The position numbers were made by a program, and so were the translations under genes. From an uncultured Butyrivibrio sp. (GTDB taxonomy: Bacteria; Bacillota; Clostridia; Lachnospirales; Lachnospiraceae), in the NCBI GenBank assembly GCA_910577605.1, contig CAJTON010000037.1:1-21018 (forward strand): a stretch of DNA of 21,018 bases, given 5' to 3'. The notes below the pieces were generated by a model. It was not told where the DNA came from. It worked only from the letters and a program-made list of their open reading frames with translations, and did not search any database. Of this stretch, positions 13,640 to 21,018 are shown one piece after another (the first letter of the stretch is position 1; every line of letters starts with the position of its first letter).

Positions 13640-16549
13640 ATGAGAATAGACGGAATTATCAATCAGCAGTACAGCAGTAATGTGGATACAAGGACGGAGA
13701 AGGCTTCCGGCGGAGTAAGCGCTGCTTTTATGGCGGACGCGGTGTCCTTCGGAAGCTCGGAGGACGGTATCATGGGCGGCAGCGGCGCGAAAAGCTCGTT
13801 TTTGAGCGGCAGCGACGGCTCGATGGAGTCTCTGAAAAATCAGGCGTCGATTTTGAAGGATAATCTCTCGGCTATTTTTAAGAAAATGGATACAGGCTCG
13901 GCGGTCAAAATGGACGAGGACGGAATCGACGTAAACAACACCGACGCGGATAAAATAGTTACCGTCGTAGAGCAGATACAGATAAAACTTGCGATGTACT
14001 GCGACGATTTTCAGGCCACCATTGATATCGACGAGGATGCTTTAAGGAAGGTTATAGGCGACGGCGCCGCTGCTATGAAAATAGCGGGCGAGCTTAAAAA
14101 GAACGGCGTTAAGCCCGCCAAAGAAAACGTGTCCGAAATAATGGGAGCCTGTGAAATGGCGTCCCGTATCGATTCGGTTGACGACGGGATGAAGGCGTAT
14201 CTTATGCAGAACGACATGGCGCCGACGGTGCGCAATGTATATATTTCCGCAAACGCGGGCTATGTCAACAAAACAGGAGTGATTTCCGACGCCGAGTGGC
14301 AGGAGATGCTTCCGCAGGTGGAAAGGGTGCTTCAAGAGGCAGGAGAGGCGGTTACGGACGAAAATCTTGCGAGAGTGCGCTGGATGCTGGACAACGATAT
14401 TCAAGTCACGCCGGAAAGTCTTGAGAGGCTCGAGGCTTTGGACGGAGTGCAGGAGATACTCGGTACGGATGAGCTTATTGAGAGGATAGCCGCTTCAATG
14501 ACTGAAGGAAAGGCGGCGAAGGACGCCCTTATAAACGGCGAAAAGCTTCCGTGGGAGGAGGCGGTAAAAGCCGTAAAAACAGCCGCAGAAGCCACGGAAG
14601 AAAATATTGCGGCGTTTGCGGCAGGCGGAGAGTACACGCTTGAAGCGCTCGCGGGGACCGTACATAAAGGGGAAACAGCAGTTCCCGACAGAAACGATTA
14701 CAAGTATGTAAAAGCCTCAAGGGAGCTTCAGGAAATCAGGCTTATGATGACGCTTGAGGCGGCATGGACAATGGAGCGCAACGGAATTTCCGTTAATACC
14801 ACGGATATTTCCGATTTGATCGGCGAACTTAAAAAATACGAGCTCAATATTTTTAATCTTAACAGAGAAGACGGCGGTAATGAAGTGACGCTTATGGAAG
14901 TAGAGCAGGTCAGCATCGCTATGGTGACTATCGACAGCCTTCGTTTTGTGCCGAGCGCAGTTATCGGAAGCGTGGTTGATGCAAAAGAAGAGCCGACGGT
15001 CAATGCGATGATGTATCACGCTCCGGCGGTCGCGGCAAAAATTGAGGCGGCAGGCAATGCTTACGAGGCTCTAAGTACGGAAATACGAAGCGACCTGGGA
15101 GATTCCATATCCAAAGCAATAAAAGCAAGCACGGGAGATATTCTGTCGGATATGGGATATGAGGACAACGAGGCTAACAGGCGTGCGGTCAGGATCCTTG
15201 CTTACAATAATATGGAGATAAGCCGCCGCAATATTGATAAGATCAAGAGCATTGACTATTCTGCCAACGAGCTGTTTAAAAACATGACGCCGCAGAAGGT
15301 TCTCAATATGATAAGAGAGGGGCATAACCCCCTTGAAACCAGTGTTGAGGAGCTTAACGGTTACTTTATAAATATGGAGGAAAATGCCAGACCGGAGGTC
15401 GAGAAATACAGCGAGTTTCTTTACAGAATGGATAAGAGCGGCAAAATAACCCTTGAGGAGCGGGAAAAATTTGTCGGTATATACAGCCTCATCAGCAAAT
15501 TTCAGAAGGACGGAATGAAAGCCGCAGGAGCCTTGCTCAATCAGAACCTTGAGCTTACTATGGGAAACCTTTTAACCGCGTATATGTCGCGCAGGGACAG
15601 CGGAATGGAATTTACTGTTGACGACGGTACGAGTCCCGCGGAGTATAAAGATAAAGTTACATATTACAAAAATCTTCTGGGCGGCATAAAAGGAAAAGTT
15701 ACGCCGGAGGCGCTTTCGTCGGTGGAGGATGATTTTGACTCCATGACGCCTGAGCAGTTCGCGCAGGCTTTGCGGGAGAGTGAGCCGGCAAAAGACGACG
15801 CGGTTTATGCCAGATATGTCGAAACGGCGCGAAACGCGGCGCAGCTTGAAGAAAATGTTCTGCGTGTCATAACGGACAATGAGATTTCCTCCACGTACAA
15901 CAATATCATGGCGGCGCAGACCGTTGCGGAGGATCCGGGAAGTATTTTTGACGGATACAAAAAGCTTGCCGGGGACGAGGAATTGGAGGAGCGTCTTACG
16001 GAGGCGCTTGAGAGCAAAGAGAGCGCGCAGAACGAATACGACTCGCTTATGGAGAATGCCCGCCGCCTTGCGGACGAAGCGGTCGGTAGAGTAGATTCGT
16101 ATATCGACATGGAAGCTCTGAGGATGCTCGGAAACAATATGAAGTTAATGGGCGTTCTCGCCCATAAAAACAATTACCGGATTCCGTACAAAACACAGGA
16201 CGGCACCGGAGTCATAAATCTAAAGATCATAGAAACCGGGGAGAATACCGGAAGCTTCGTGATAAAGATGCGTGACGGAAGATTCGGAGGGGTCACGGTA
16301 GAGGCAAAAGCGGATTCGCGCTTTGTACACGCCAGGATAATGTGCGAAGATAAGGAGAGCGAGGAGCTTCTTAATATAAAGGCAAAGGAGATCACGGAGG
16401 CGTTAAAGCAGCGAGGGACGGAGGACGTAAGAATAAGCGTGAACCGCGCAAAATCGCAGCCGGAGGGAAAATCCGCGGTAAAGGACGGCGTTTCCACAGA
16501 GATTCTTTTCGCGTCGGCCAAAATTTTTATCAGAAGTCTGACTAATTAA
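13640..16549 (+). CDS. Large flagella-linked protein with FliK-like C-terminus (DUF6240-like)
   Basis: A 969-residue acidic, mostly helical protein without signal peptide or TM. Residues 1-60 are low-complexity Ser/Gly (GSSEDGIMGGSGAKSSFLSG). Residues ~100-830 are helical, with repeats of about 50-70 residues that look alike (SDAEWQEMLPQVERVLQEAG; TPESLERLEALDGVQEIL; TPEALSSVEDDFDSM). Residues ~848-945 resemble the FliK/Flg_hook C-terminal domain: VINLKIIETGENTGSFVIKM, GGVTVEAKADSRFVHARIM and a terminal amphipathic helix pair. Such proteins are often annotated DUF6240 in Lachnospiraceae; I rely on memory for that. The start is ATG 13640, with GGAGG (13630-13634) 5 nt upstream. It directly precedes the flagellin promoter, which overlaps its last codons. 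A hook-length or flagellar-export role is inferred. Confidence 0.75.
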   Translation: MRIDGIINQQYSSNVDTRTEKASGGVSAAFMADAVSFGSSEDGIMGGSGAKSSFLSGSDGSMESLKNQASILKDNLSAIFKKMDTGSAVKMDEDGIDVNNTDADKIVTVVEQIQIKLAMYCDDFQATIDIDEDALRKVIGDGAAAMKIAGELKKNGVKPAKENVSEIMGACEMASRIDSVDDGMKAYLMQNDMAPTVRNVYISANAGYVNKTGVISDAEWQEMLPQVERVLQEAGEAVTDENLARVRWMLDNDIQVTPESLERLEALDGVQEILGTDELIERIAASMTEGKAAKDALINGEKLPWEEAVKAVKTAAEATEENIAAFAAGGEYTLEALAGTVHKGETAVPDRNDYKYVKASRELQEIRLMMTLEAAWTMERNGISVNTTDISDLIGELKKYELNIFNLNREDGGNEVTLMEVEQVSIAMVTIDSLRFVPSAVIGSVVDAKEEPTVNAMMYHAPAVAAKIEAAGNAYEALSTEIRSDLGDSISKAIKASTGDILSDMGYEDNEANRRAVRILAYNNMEISRRNIDKIKSIDYSANELFKNMTPQKVLNMIREGHNPLETSVEELNGYFINMEENARPEVEKYSEFLYRMDKSGKITLEEREKFVGIYSLISKFQKDGMKAAGALLNQNLELTMGNLLTAYMSRRDSGMEFTVDDGTSPAEYKDKVTYYKNLLGGIKGKVTPEALSSVEDDFDSMTPEQFAQALRESEPAKDDAVYARYVETARNAAQLEENVLRVITDNEISSTYNNIMAAQTVAEDPGSIFDGYKKLAGDEELEERLTEALESKESAQNEYDSLMENARRLADEAVGRVDSYIDMEALRMLGNNMKLMGVLAHKNNYRIPYKTQDGTGVINLKIIETGENTGSFVIKMRDGRFGGVTVEAKADSRFVHARIMCEDKESEELLNIKAKEITEALKQRGTEDVRISVNRAKSQPEGKSAVKDGVSTEILFASAKIFIRSLTN

Positions 16550-16569
16550 AACAAGCGGACTGCCGATAT
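16543..16569 (+). promoter_or_regulatory. Sigma-28 (SigD/FliA) promoter of flagellin
   Basis: GCCGATAT (16562-16569) is a near-perfect sigma-28 -10. The -35 at the normal 15-bp spacing is TAAT (16543-16546; consensus TAAA). The -35 overlaps the last codons of the preceding gene. A TAAA at 16547 lies only 11 bp away and is not well spaced. Confidence 0.8.
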
Positions 16570-16583
16570 ATAATACAGATGTG

Positions 16584-16598
16584 TTTTTGGATCAAAAA
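16584..16598 (+). promoter_or_regulatory. Flagellin 5' UTR hairpin presenting GGA
   Basis: TTTTT-GGATC-AAAAA (16584-16598) forms a small A-U hairpin with GGA in its loop, 20 nt before the start codon. GGA in a loop is the contact of CsrA, known to repress flagellin translation in B. subtilis. A second, weaker match (ACAGG, 16609-16613) lies next to the start. Ribosome binding probably uses GGTGA (16605-16609). CsrA control is an inference. Confidence 0.35.
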
Positions 16599-16617
16599 GA
16601 AAGTGGTGACAGGTTAA

Positions 16618-17988
16618 ATGAGAGTAAACTGTAATATTTCCGCAATAATAGCGAATAATTATCTTGGAAAGGGGCAGAAGGCTGCCAATAACGCGATAGA
16701 AAGACTTTCCTCCGGACTTAAAATCAATCATGCGGAGGACGACGCGGCTGGACTTGCTATAGCGAAGAAAATGCATACGCAGATAAAGGCGCTCAAGAAA
16801 GCGAATGAAAACGGTTCCGCGGGCGTGTCGGTCGTGCAGACGGCGGAGAGCGCGCTTAACGAGCTGGAGAGTATGCTCCAGAGAGCAAGAGAGCTTGCGG
16901 TCCAGGCGGGCAGCGACGCGTATAGCGGCGAGGATAAGGACGCGATCCGTGAGGAACTTAAGAAAATAAACGATGAGATAGACAGAATTTCTACCGATAC
17001 GGAATACAATACAATGCCGCTTCTTGACGGCACTTTGAGCAGAAGAGTCTATCCCGATGTTGACGGCGTTGACGTTATATCTACTACTTCCGGGGTTCTT
17101 GCCAAAAAATATGAGATCTCACTGGCGGCTCCCGCGACACAGGCATCTCTTACCTGCACCGACTTCGCAGGAACGGTTACCGAGCAGCAGGCGGGATTTA
17201 TGAAAATAAACGACGCTTTGATCGAAATTGCTGAAGGAGATACTTTTGACGACGTGTACGCCAAACTGCACGAAGGCTGTTTAAGAGCTAATGTGGCAAT
17301 GGACGGGACGGCTACTCCCATAACCTTTACCAATCAGAATTACGGAAGCGCAGAGGAACTTGTGATAAAATTCAGCAATCCCGATACTGCGGCGCTTTTC
17401 GGACTTGCCGAAGAGCAGACTGTGGTCGGGACCGACTGCGAGATAAATCTTGGGGCAGGATTTTCTTCAACCGCAAAGGCTACTGCGGAAGGACAGTGGG
17501 TGACTATTAAGGACATAAATAATTTTGAGATGAAAATAGAGATCACCGACGAAATGCCGGTGGGAACTCCCTGTAACCTTAATGTTACGGACATCGGAAC
17601 AATGGGAATACAGATAGGCGCGAATCAGGGCCAGCAGCTTATAATAGATATTCCTAAAATAAATTCGCATGTATTGGGAATGGATCAGGTAAATCTCGGC
17701 ACCTCAAAATGCGCGACCGAATCAATTACAAAAATCGACAAGGCAATAGAATTGGTGTCAAGCGCAAGAACCAATCTCGGCGCGTATCAGAACCGACTTG
17801 AGTCTTCAATAAGCAGCCTTGAGGCATATGAGGAAAATATAACCTCAGCCCTTTCAAGCGTTGAGGATTGCGATATGGCGGAGGAAATGACGGAATATAC
17901 CGCGAGAAACGTCGTTTCGCAGGCGGCGACGTCAGTACTTGCCCAGGCAAACGAAAGACCGCAGACCGTTTTACAGCTTTTGCAGTAA
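16618..17988 (+). CDS. fliC: Flagellin
   Basis: A 456-residue flagellin, the filament subunit, exported by the flagellar type III system without a signal peptide. The N-terminal D0/D1 region (1-~140) is canonical: MRVNCNISAIIANNYL, SSGLKINHAEDDAAGLAIA and LQRARELAVQAGSD. The C-terminal D1/D0 (~365-456) has TNLGAYQNRLESSISSLEAY and ends QANERPQTVLQLLQ. The middle (~142-360) is a variable, Thr/Gly-rich domain likely surface exposed. The SD is modest (GGTGA, 16605-16609). It is expressed from the sigma-28 promoter and is followed 15 nt later by fliS, probably as one transcript. Whether this organism has further flagellins is not visible. Confidence 0.97.
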   Translation: MRVNCNISAIIANNYLGKGQKAANNAIERLSSGLKINHAEDDAAGLAIAKKMHTQIKALKKANENGSAGVSVVQTAESALNELESMLQRARELAVQAGSDAYSGEDKDAIREELKKINDEIDRISTDTEYNTMPLLDGTLSRRVYPDVDGVDVISTTSGVLAKKYEISLAAPATQASLTCTDFAGTVTEQQAGFMKINDALIEIAEGDTFDDVYAKLHEGCLRANVAMDGTATPITFTNQNYGSAEELVIKFSNPDTAALFGLAEEQTVVGTDCEINLGAGFSSTAKATAEGQWVTIKDINNFEMKIEITDEMPVGTPCNLNVTDIGTMGIQIGANQGQQLIIDIPKINSHVLGMDQVNLGTSKCATESITKIDKAIELVSSARTNLGAYQNRLESSISSLEAYEENITSALSSVEDCDMAEEMTEYTARNVVSQAATSVLAQANERPQTVLQLLQ

Positions 17989-18003
17989 TACAGGAGGAAT
18001 AGC

Positions 18004-18477
18004 GTGACAAAGCAGGAACTAAAGGATTACGGCGTGAAGGTTACTCAGGCGAGCAGGACCGGGCTTATTGTGATAATGTATGAGATTACGGTAAAATATC
18101 TGTCGGATGCCTGTGAGCGCTTCAATGCCGGAGATATAGAGGAATTCCGCTTGAATCTGCGGAAAGCCAAATCGTTTATCAACGAGCTTTCGGCTTCGCT
18201 TGATATGCGTTACCCTGTTTCGGGAAACCTTTTTTCTCTGTATATGTTTATGAATAACGCGTTGGTGCGTGCCGACATACGCAGGGATATATCAGAAACA
18301 GAGCGAATAATAATCATGCTTAAAAAACTGCAGACCGCTTTTGCGGAGGCAGGCAAGGAAGATTCTTCTGGACCTATGATGGAGAATACCCAGCAGGTTT
18401 ATGCGGGGCTAACATATTCAAAATCATCACTCAATGAAAATATGTATTTGGACGAAAACAGGGGCTTTACAGTGTAA
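18004..18477 (+). CDS. fliS: Flagellar export chaperone FliS
   Basis: A 157-residue helical FliS-family protein, which binds the C-terminus of flagellin in the cytosol, prevents its early polymerisation and aids export. The recognisable parts are an N-terminal helix (YGVKVTQASRTGLIVIMYEI), LRKAKSFINELSASLDM, and the YPVSGNLFSLYMFMNNALV helix. The start is GTG with SD AGGAGG (17992-17997) 6 nt upstream. It sits directly after flagellin and is presumably cotranscribed. The tail beyond residue ~120 is polar and longer than usual. Its stop codon lies within the shared terminator stem. Confidence 0.9.
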   Translation: MTKQELKDYGVKVTQASRTGLIVIMYEITVKYLSDACERFNAGDIEEFRLNLRKAKSFINELSASLDMRYPVSGNLFSLYMFMNNALVRADIRRDISETERIIIMLKKLQTAFAEAGKEDSSGPMMENTQQVYAGLTYSKSSLNENMYLDENRGFTV

Positions 18478-18487
18478 GCCCCTGTTT
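18458..18487. terminator. Bidirectional terminator between fliS and the DUF2508 gene
   Basis: A perfect 10-bp stem ACAGGGGCTT (18458-18467) / AAGCCCCTGT (18476-18485) with an 8-nt loop is flanked by A-rich and TTTATTTTT sequence, so it can end transcription from both sides. The fliS stop (TAA 18475-18477) lies in its right arm and the minus-strand gene's stop (18486-18488) abuts it. Confidence 0.9.
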
Positions 18488-18725
18488 ATTTTTCGACGCT
18501 GATGACCTCGCACCTGACTTCCAGATTGGCTTCGCGGGCGCGCTCAAGCAGAAATTTATAGCGTTTTTGGGCGGAATTGACCTGATAAATGCACGAATCT
18601 ATCAAATCCGGGTCCGTGACATATTCAAAATTCGAGTAGGCTGCCGCAAGAGCGTTTCTTGTCTGTTCAAGTTCGGAGAGCAGATATTTCTCTTCATATG
18701 TCATAAATGATTTGTTCTTTTTCAT
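18486..18725 (-). CDS. DUF2508 family protein (YaaL-like)
   Basis: A 79-residue small cytosolic helical protein. The family pattern is visible: EKYLLSELEQTRNALAAAYS, then DLIDSCIYQVNSAQKRYKFL and LLERAREANL, a helical hairpin. B. subtilis YaaL (DUF2508) lies next to recR and bofA; those genes are absent here. The start is ATG at 18725; the closest SD, AAAGGA (18738-18743), is 12 nt upstream, a long spacing. It converges with fliS over a shared terminator and is divergent from the Tad operon. Function is not established. Confidence 0.75.
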   Translation of the reverse strand: MKKNKSFMTYEEKYLLSELEQTRNALAAAYSNFEYVTDPDLIDSCIYQVNSAQKRYKFLLERAREANLEVRCEVISVEK

Positions 18726-18854
18726 TATGAGGTCATGTCCTTTCTGTTGATAATTGGATTATTGTCATAATTACCTTATTCTATTCAGAAAAATTCCAAA
18801 ATATGTAAGTATTCTGTCATAAATAAAACTTTTAAAAATTAATCATAAAAACTA

Positions 18855-18992
18855 TTGACGAAACGCCAAAATAGGTTTATCGTTGGCGTTACACAAAACA
18901 TCAATGTGTTTCTGAATTCGGAGTTATCTTTATTCCCGGAAGTATCCGAACAATTCATTTTCTTAAATCAAATATCGGGGAGGTGGCCGGAA
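18855..18992 (+). promoter_or_regulatory. Leader B: TTGACG-starting structured leader before the Tad operon
   Basis: A 138-nt leader after an AT-rich stretch (18820-18850). It opens TTGACG (18855-18860), with TATCGT 17 bp on. Hairpins are AACGCCAA (18862-18869) / TTGGCGTT (18883-18890), perfect 8 bp; ACACA (18891-18895) / TGTGT (18905-18909); and TTCGGA (18917-18922) / TCCGAA (18945-18950). It ends in SD GGGGAGGTGG (18977-18986) and six bases before ATC. Order and spacing match leader A: TTG to GGAGG is 124 nt here and 120 nt there. The frame stays open to TTG 18855, so this could instead encode an N-terminal extension, but no SD precedes that TTG. Confidence 0.5.
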
Positions 18993-19448
18993 ATCAGTAT
19001 TTTTGCAGGAGTAATAGTCGGAACATCTTTCGTATACGATATATATTTCCGAAAGATTCCCAACTATGTTTTAACAGCGGGCTATGCCGGACTGATTCCT
19101 ATTATCTTCATAAGAGCGGGATGGCAGGGATTAGGCAGAGCGCTTGCGGGCGTATTGGCTGTCGGAGCGCCGCTTTTAATAGTCTACCTTATAGGTGGAA
19201 TAGGAGCGGGCGACGTAAAGCTGATAGGCTTTATGGGAGGACTTCTGGGGATGCGGCAGGGACTTGTCTATATGGTTCTGGTTTTCTTTATAGGGGCGTT
19301 CACGGGAATAGTGAAAATGCTTACCGATGCCGCGGTCAGAATATCCGCTAACCGTAAATCGCTAAAAATGAAGACAAATATAAGATTCAGCGTACCGATA
19401 CTTATCGGGTATCTTATTTTGCTTATATCGAAGGGAGGGATCATTTGA
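18993..19448 (+). CDS. Type IV prepilin peptidase-like protein (TadV/CpaA, A24 family)
   Basis: A 151-residue multi-pass membrane aspartyl protease of the small A24A type that processes Flp prepilins for the Tad pilus. Catalytic Asp16 lies in YDIYFRKIPNYVL and Asp74 in GIGAGDVKLIGFMGG, the conserved GxGD motif. About five TM segments are visible. ATC 18993 is preferred as start: it lies six bases after GGAGGTGG, and it gives the usual length of about 150 residues with the first TM helix at the N-terminus. The frame is open back to TTG 18855, giving 197 residues, but that start has no SD and the extra 46 residues do not look like the family. It overlaps tadZ by 4 nt. Confidence 0.85.
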   Translation: MSIFAGVIVGTSFVYDIYFRKIPNYVLTAGYAGLIPIIFIRAGWQGLGRALAGVLAVGAPLLIVYLIGGIGAGDVKLIGFMGGLLGMRQGLVYMVLVFFIGAFTGIVKMLTDAAVRISANRKSLKMKTNIRFSVPILIGYLILLISKGGII

Positions 19449-20416
19449 AGGAGAAGGTATGCTGTATTCTTGATCCGGATGAAAATTATGCCGTCCGGCT
19501 GACGGATTACATAAACGAGAGGGGCGCTCTGCCTTATCAGGCGCTTGCGTTTACTTCAACAAAGGCGCTTGAGGATTGCCGCGATAAATATGAGATAAAG
19601 CTTTTGCTTGCGGGAGGCGGGGATGAGGCGGTTGATATTGTAAGTCCTGAAGCGTATATAAGGCTTGTAGAGGATAGTGAAAATATAGAAGCAAACGAGG
19701 TATACCGTTATCAGTCTGCCGATCGGATAATCAAAGACGTTATATCACATATTTCGGGATTTTCCCGTAAACGCGGCGATAATCGGACGACAAAAATTCT
19801 GAGCGTTTATTCTCCGGCGACCAAATGCTTCAAGACTACGCTGTCATTAGGAATTGCTGCGGAGGCTGCCCGAATCGGGCGCACTCTTTTTATAAGCTTT
19901 GAACAGTTTGCAGGTCTGGGAAATCTGCTGTCAGGAACAAGGGGTGGACTCTCCGACGCTCTGTATTATTACAAAATAGGGAAGGAGGCCGCGTCCGGCA
20001 AAATTCTGTCATGCACGGACAGCGTTATGGGCTTTGATTTTCTTGCTCCTGCGGTATGCGCCGACGATATAGCCGAACAGAACGACGACGAAACGGTGGA
20101 TTTTATATATACGTTGGCAGAGTATGGGGATTACGCATATATCGTTGCTGACGCGGGCTGTATTTTCAACAGACCGTGGAAACTTCTCGAAGTGAGCGGG
20201 AAAATAATCATGCCGGAGCCGTTAGACCATATGGGACGCAAAAAAGCTTCAGAATTTGAAAATTATATCTTATTAAGCGGGAAAAACGAAATTGAGCGGA
20301 AGATTTTTAAAATAAATGTTTCCTATGACGAAACGCTGGCTGGATACCAAATAACGGCTGAAACAGCCCGGAGTTTTGCAATTATAAACGCGGCGAGGAG
20401 ATGTCTTGATGGATGA
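19445..20416 (+). CDS. TadZ/CpaE-like pilus assembly ATPase-fold protein
   Basis: A 323-residue protein with a degenerate receiver-like N-terminus (~1-105; KVCCILDPDENYAVRLTDYI) and a MinD/ParA-like domain (~115-320), related to TadZ, which in Tad systems sits at the pole and helps position the pilus machinery. A structure is known for Eubacterium rectale TadZ. The Walker A position reads SPATKCFKTT (123-132): the P-loop Lys130 and Thr131 stay, but all glycines and the signature lysine are lost. It starts at TTG 19445, six nt after GGGAGG (19433-19438), overlapping the tadV stop. It overlaps tadA by 8 nt, so translation is tightly coupled. Confidence 0.8.
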   Translation: MKEKVCCILDPDENYAVRLTDYINERGALPYQALAFTSTKALEDCRDKYEIKLLLAGGGDEAVDIVSPEAYIRLVEDSENIEANEVYRYQSADRIIKDVISHISGFSRKRGDNRTTKILSVYSPATKCFKTTLSLGIAAEAARIGRTLFISFEQFAGLGNLLSGTRGGLSDALYYYKIGKEAASGKILSCTDSVMGFDFLAPAVCADDIAEQNDDETVDFIYTLAEYGDYAYIVADAGCIFNRPWKLLEVSGKIIMPEPLDHMGRKKASEFENYILLSGKNEIERKIFKINVSYDETLAGYQITAETARSFAIINAARRCLDG

Positions 20417-21018
20417 TATTTTTAACACTATAAAAGAAAACGTCATGCTCCGTATTGAACCGACAGCGGAAACAGGAGAGGAGGAGCTTTACGGGATAAT
20501 TGACGGCGCGATCATGGAATGCTCTGCCGGACGCATGATTAGCGCGTCTGATAAAGCCTCCTGCCGCCGGAAAATTTTCAACGATATAAAAAGACTGGAT
20601 ATATTGCAGGAACTGCTGGAGGACGACGCGATAACTGAAATAATGGTAAACGGCTGGAGCGCGGTTTTTATAGAGAAAAACGGAAAAATAAGCCGTTGGG
20701 ATAAGCATTTTGAAAGTCCCAAACGCCTGAACGACATAGTTCAGAGAATTGCGGCCGGTTCCAACAAGATCGTGAATGAGGCGGCGCCGATATCGGATAC
20801 CAGGCTGCCCGACGGCTCCCGTGTTAATATCGTCATGGCTCCGGTTGCGATAGACGGTCCCATCGTCACTATCCGTAAGTTCTACGACGAGCCCCTTTCT
20901 ATGGAACGAATGATAGAACTGGGATCATTAAGCCGTCAAACGGCGGATTTCCTGCAAAAGCTTGTGATTGCCGGATATAACCTTTTTATCAGCGGCGGAA
21001 CAGGCTCCGGCAAGACGA
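20409..21018 (+). CDS. CpaF/TadA-family pilus ATPase, 3' end outside window
   Basis: The first 203 codons of a secretion ATPase of the CpaF/TadA (type II/IV secretion E) family that powers Flp pilus assembly; the frame is open to the end of the window. The N-terminal domain is helical (DILQELLEDDAITEIMVNG), then IVQRIAAGSNKIVNEAAPIS, the family block DTRLPDGSRVNIVMAPVAID, and the Walker A GGTGSGKT at residues 196-203, where the sequence ends. The start ATG 20409 has SD GAGGAG (20395-20400), 8 nt away, and overlaps the tadZ stop. Tad operon order (tadV-tadZ-tadA) supports the call; TadB/TadC membrane proteins would be expected next. Confidence 0.93.
   Translation, partial: MDDIFNTIKENVMLRIEPTAETGEEELYGIIDGAIMECSAGRMISASDKASCRRKIFNDIKRLDILQELLEDDAITEIMVNGWSAVFIEKNGKISRWDKHFESPKRLNDIVQRIAAGSNKIVNEAAPISDTRLPDGSRVNIVMAPVAIDGPIVTIRKFYDEPLSMERMIELGSLSRQTADFLQKLVIAGYNLFISGGTGSGKT

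Noticed and set aside
18983..19351. 122-codon frame starting at GTG within the SD of tadV
   Set aside because: It is the second frame of tadV, whose GxGD motif and TM helices are clear; the alternative product is basic and rich in Arg/Cys/Tyr.

Overview
The window reads as a chromosomal segment of a motile, Gram-positive, low-to-mid GC Clostridia, most likely a gut Lachnospiraceae-type organism. This rests on the yaaR-holB-ricT-yabB-rsmI order, Firmicutes-style strong GGAGG ribosome binding sites, a clostridial flagellin start (MRVNCNISAII), the paired Cys motifs of RicT, and a Tad/Flp pilus operon with a CpaF/TadA-type ATPase. No transposase, CRISPR array, integrase or rRNA was seen.

Layout. 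1-1300: a tRNA-Phe with a strong hairpin terminator, a minus-strand XRE-type regulator, and a roughly 400-base gap holding divergent promoter candidates and an unexplained open stretch. 1312-7750: a plus-strand housekeeping run made of a patatin-like lipase, a short PLP-dependent Orn/Lys/Arg decarboxylase-fold protein, YaaR (DUF327), HolB (delta prime), RicT (PSP1/YaaT), a TrmN6/YabB-type methyltransferase and RsmI. It ends in a terminator. 7800-10553: a three-gene surface cassette of unknown function: a one-TM anchor protein and two secreted beta-rich proteins, one carrying an InlB-type repeat and a Big_2 Ig-like domain. 10548-13600: a minus-strand MraY/WecA-family transferase divergent from glgB, which ends in a strong terminator. 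13640-18487: a flagellar block with a 969-residue protein having a FliK-like C-terminus, then a sigma-28 promoter, flagellin and FliS, closed by a bidirectional terminator shared with a minus-strand DUF2508 gene. 18850-21018: start of a Tad pilus operon (prepilin peptidase TadV/CpaA, TadZ/CpaE and the first 203 residues of CpaF/TadA), cut by the window end.

The most unusual signal links the two surface operons. The cassette at 7938 and the Tad operon at 18993 are each preceded by a leader of about 120 nt that begins CTATTGAC, contains a GCCA...TTGGCGTTA hairpin and a GTATC...ACAATTC segment, and ends in the same Shine-Dalgarno GGAGGTGG. Exactly six bases later comes a non-AUG codon, AUU in one and AUC in the other, opening the reading frame. 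No AUG/GUG/UUG lies at a usable distance in either. This suggests a shared leader with non-canonical initiation that co-controls two extracellular structures. It is an inference from two copies and needs comparative testing.
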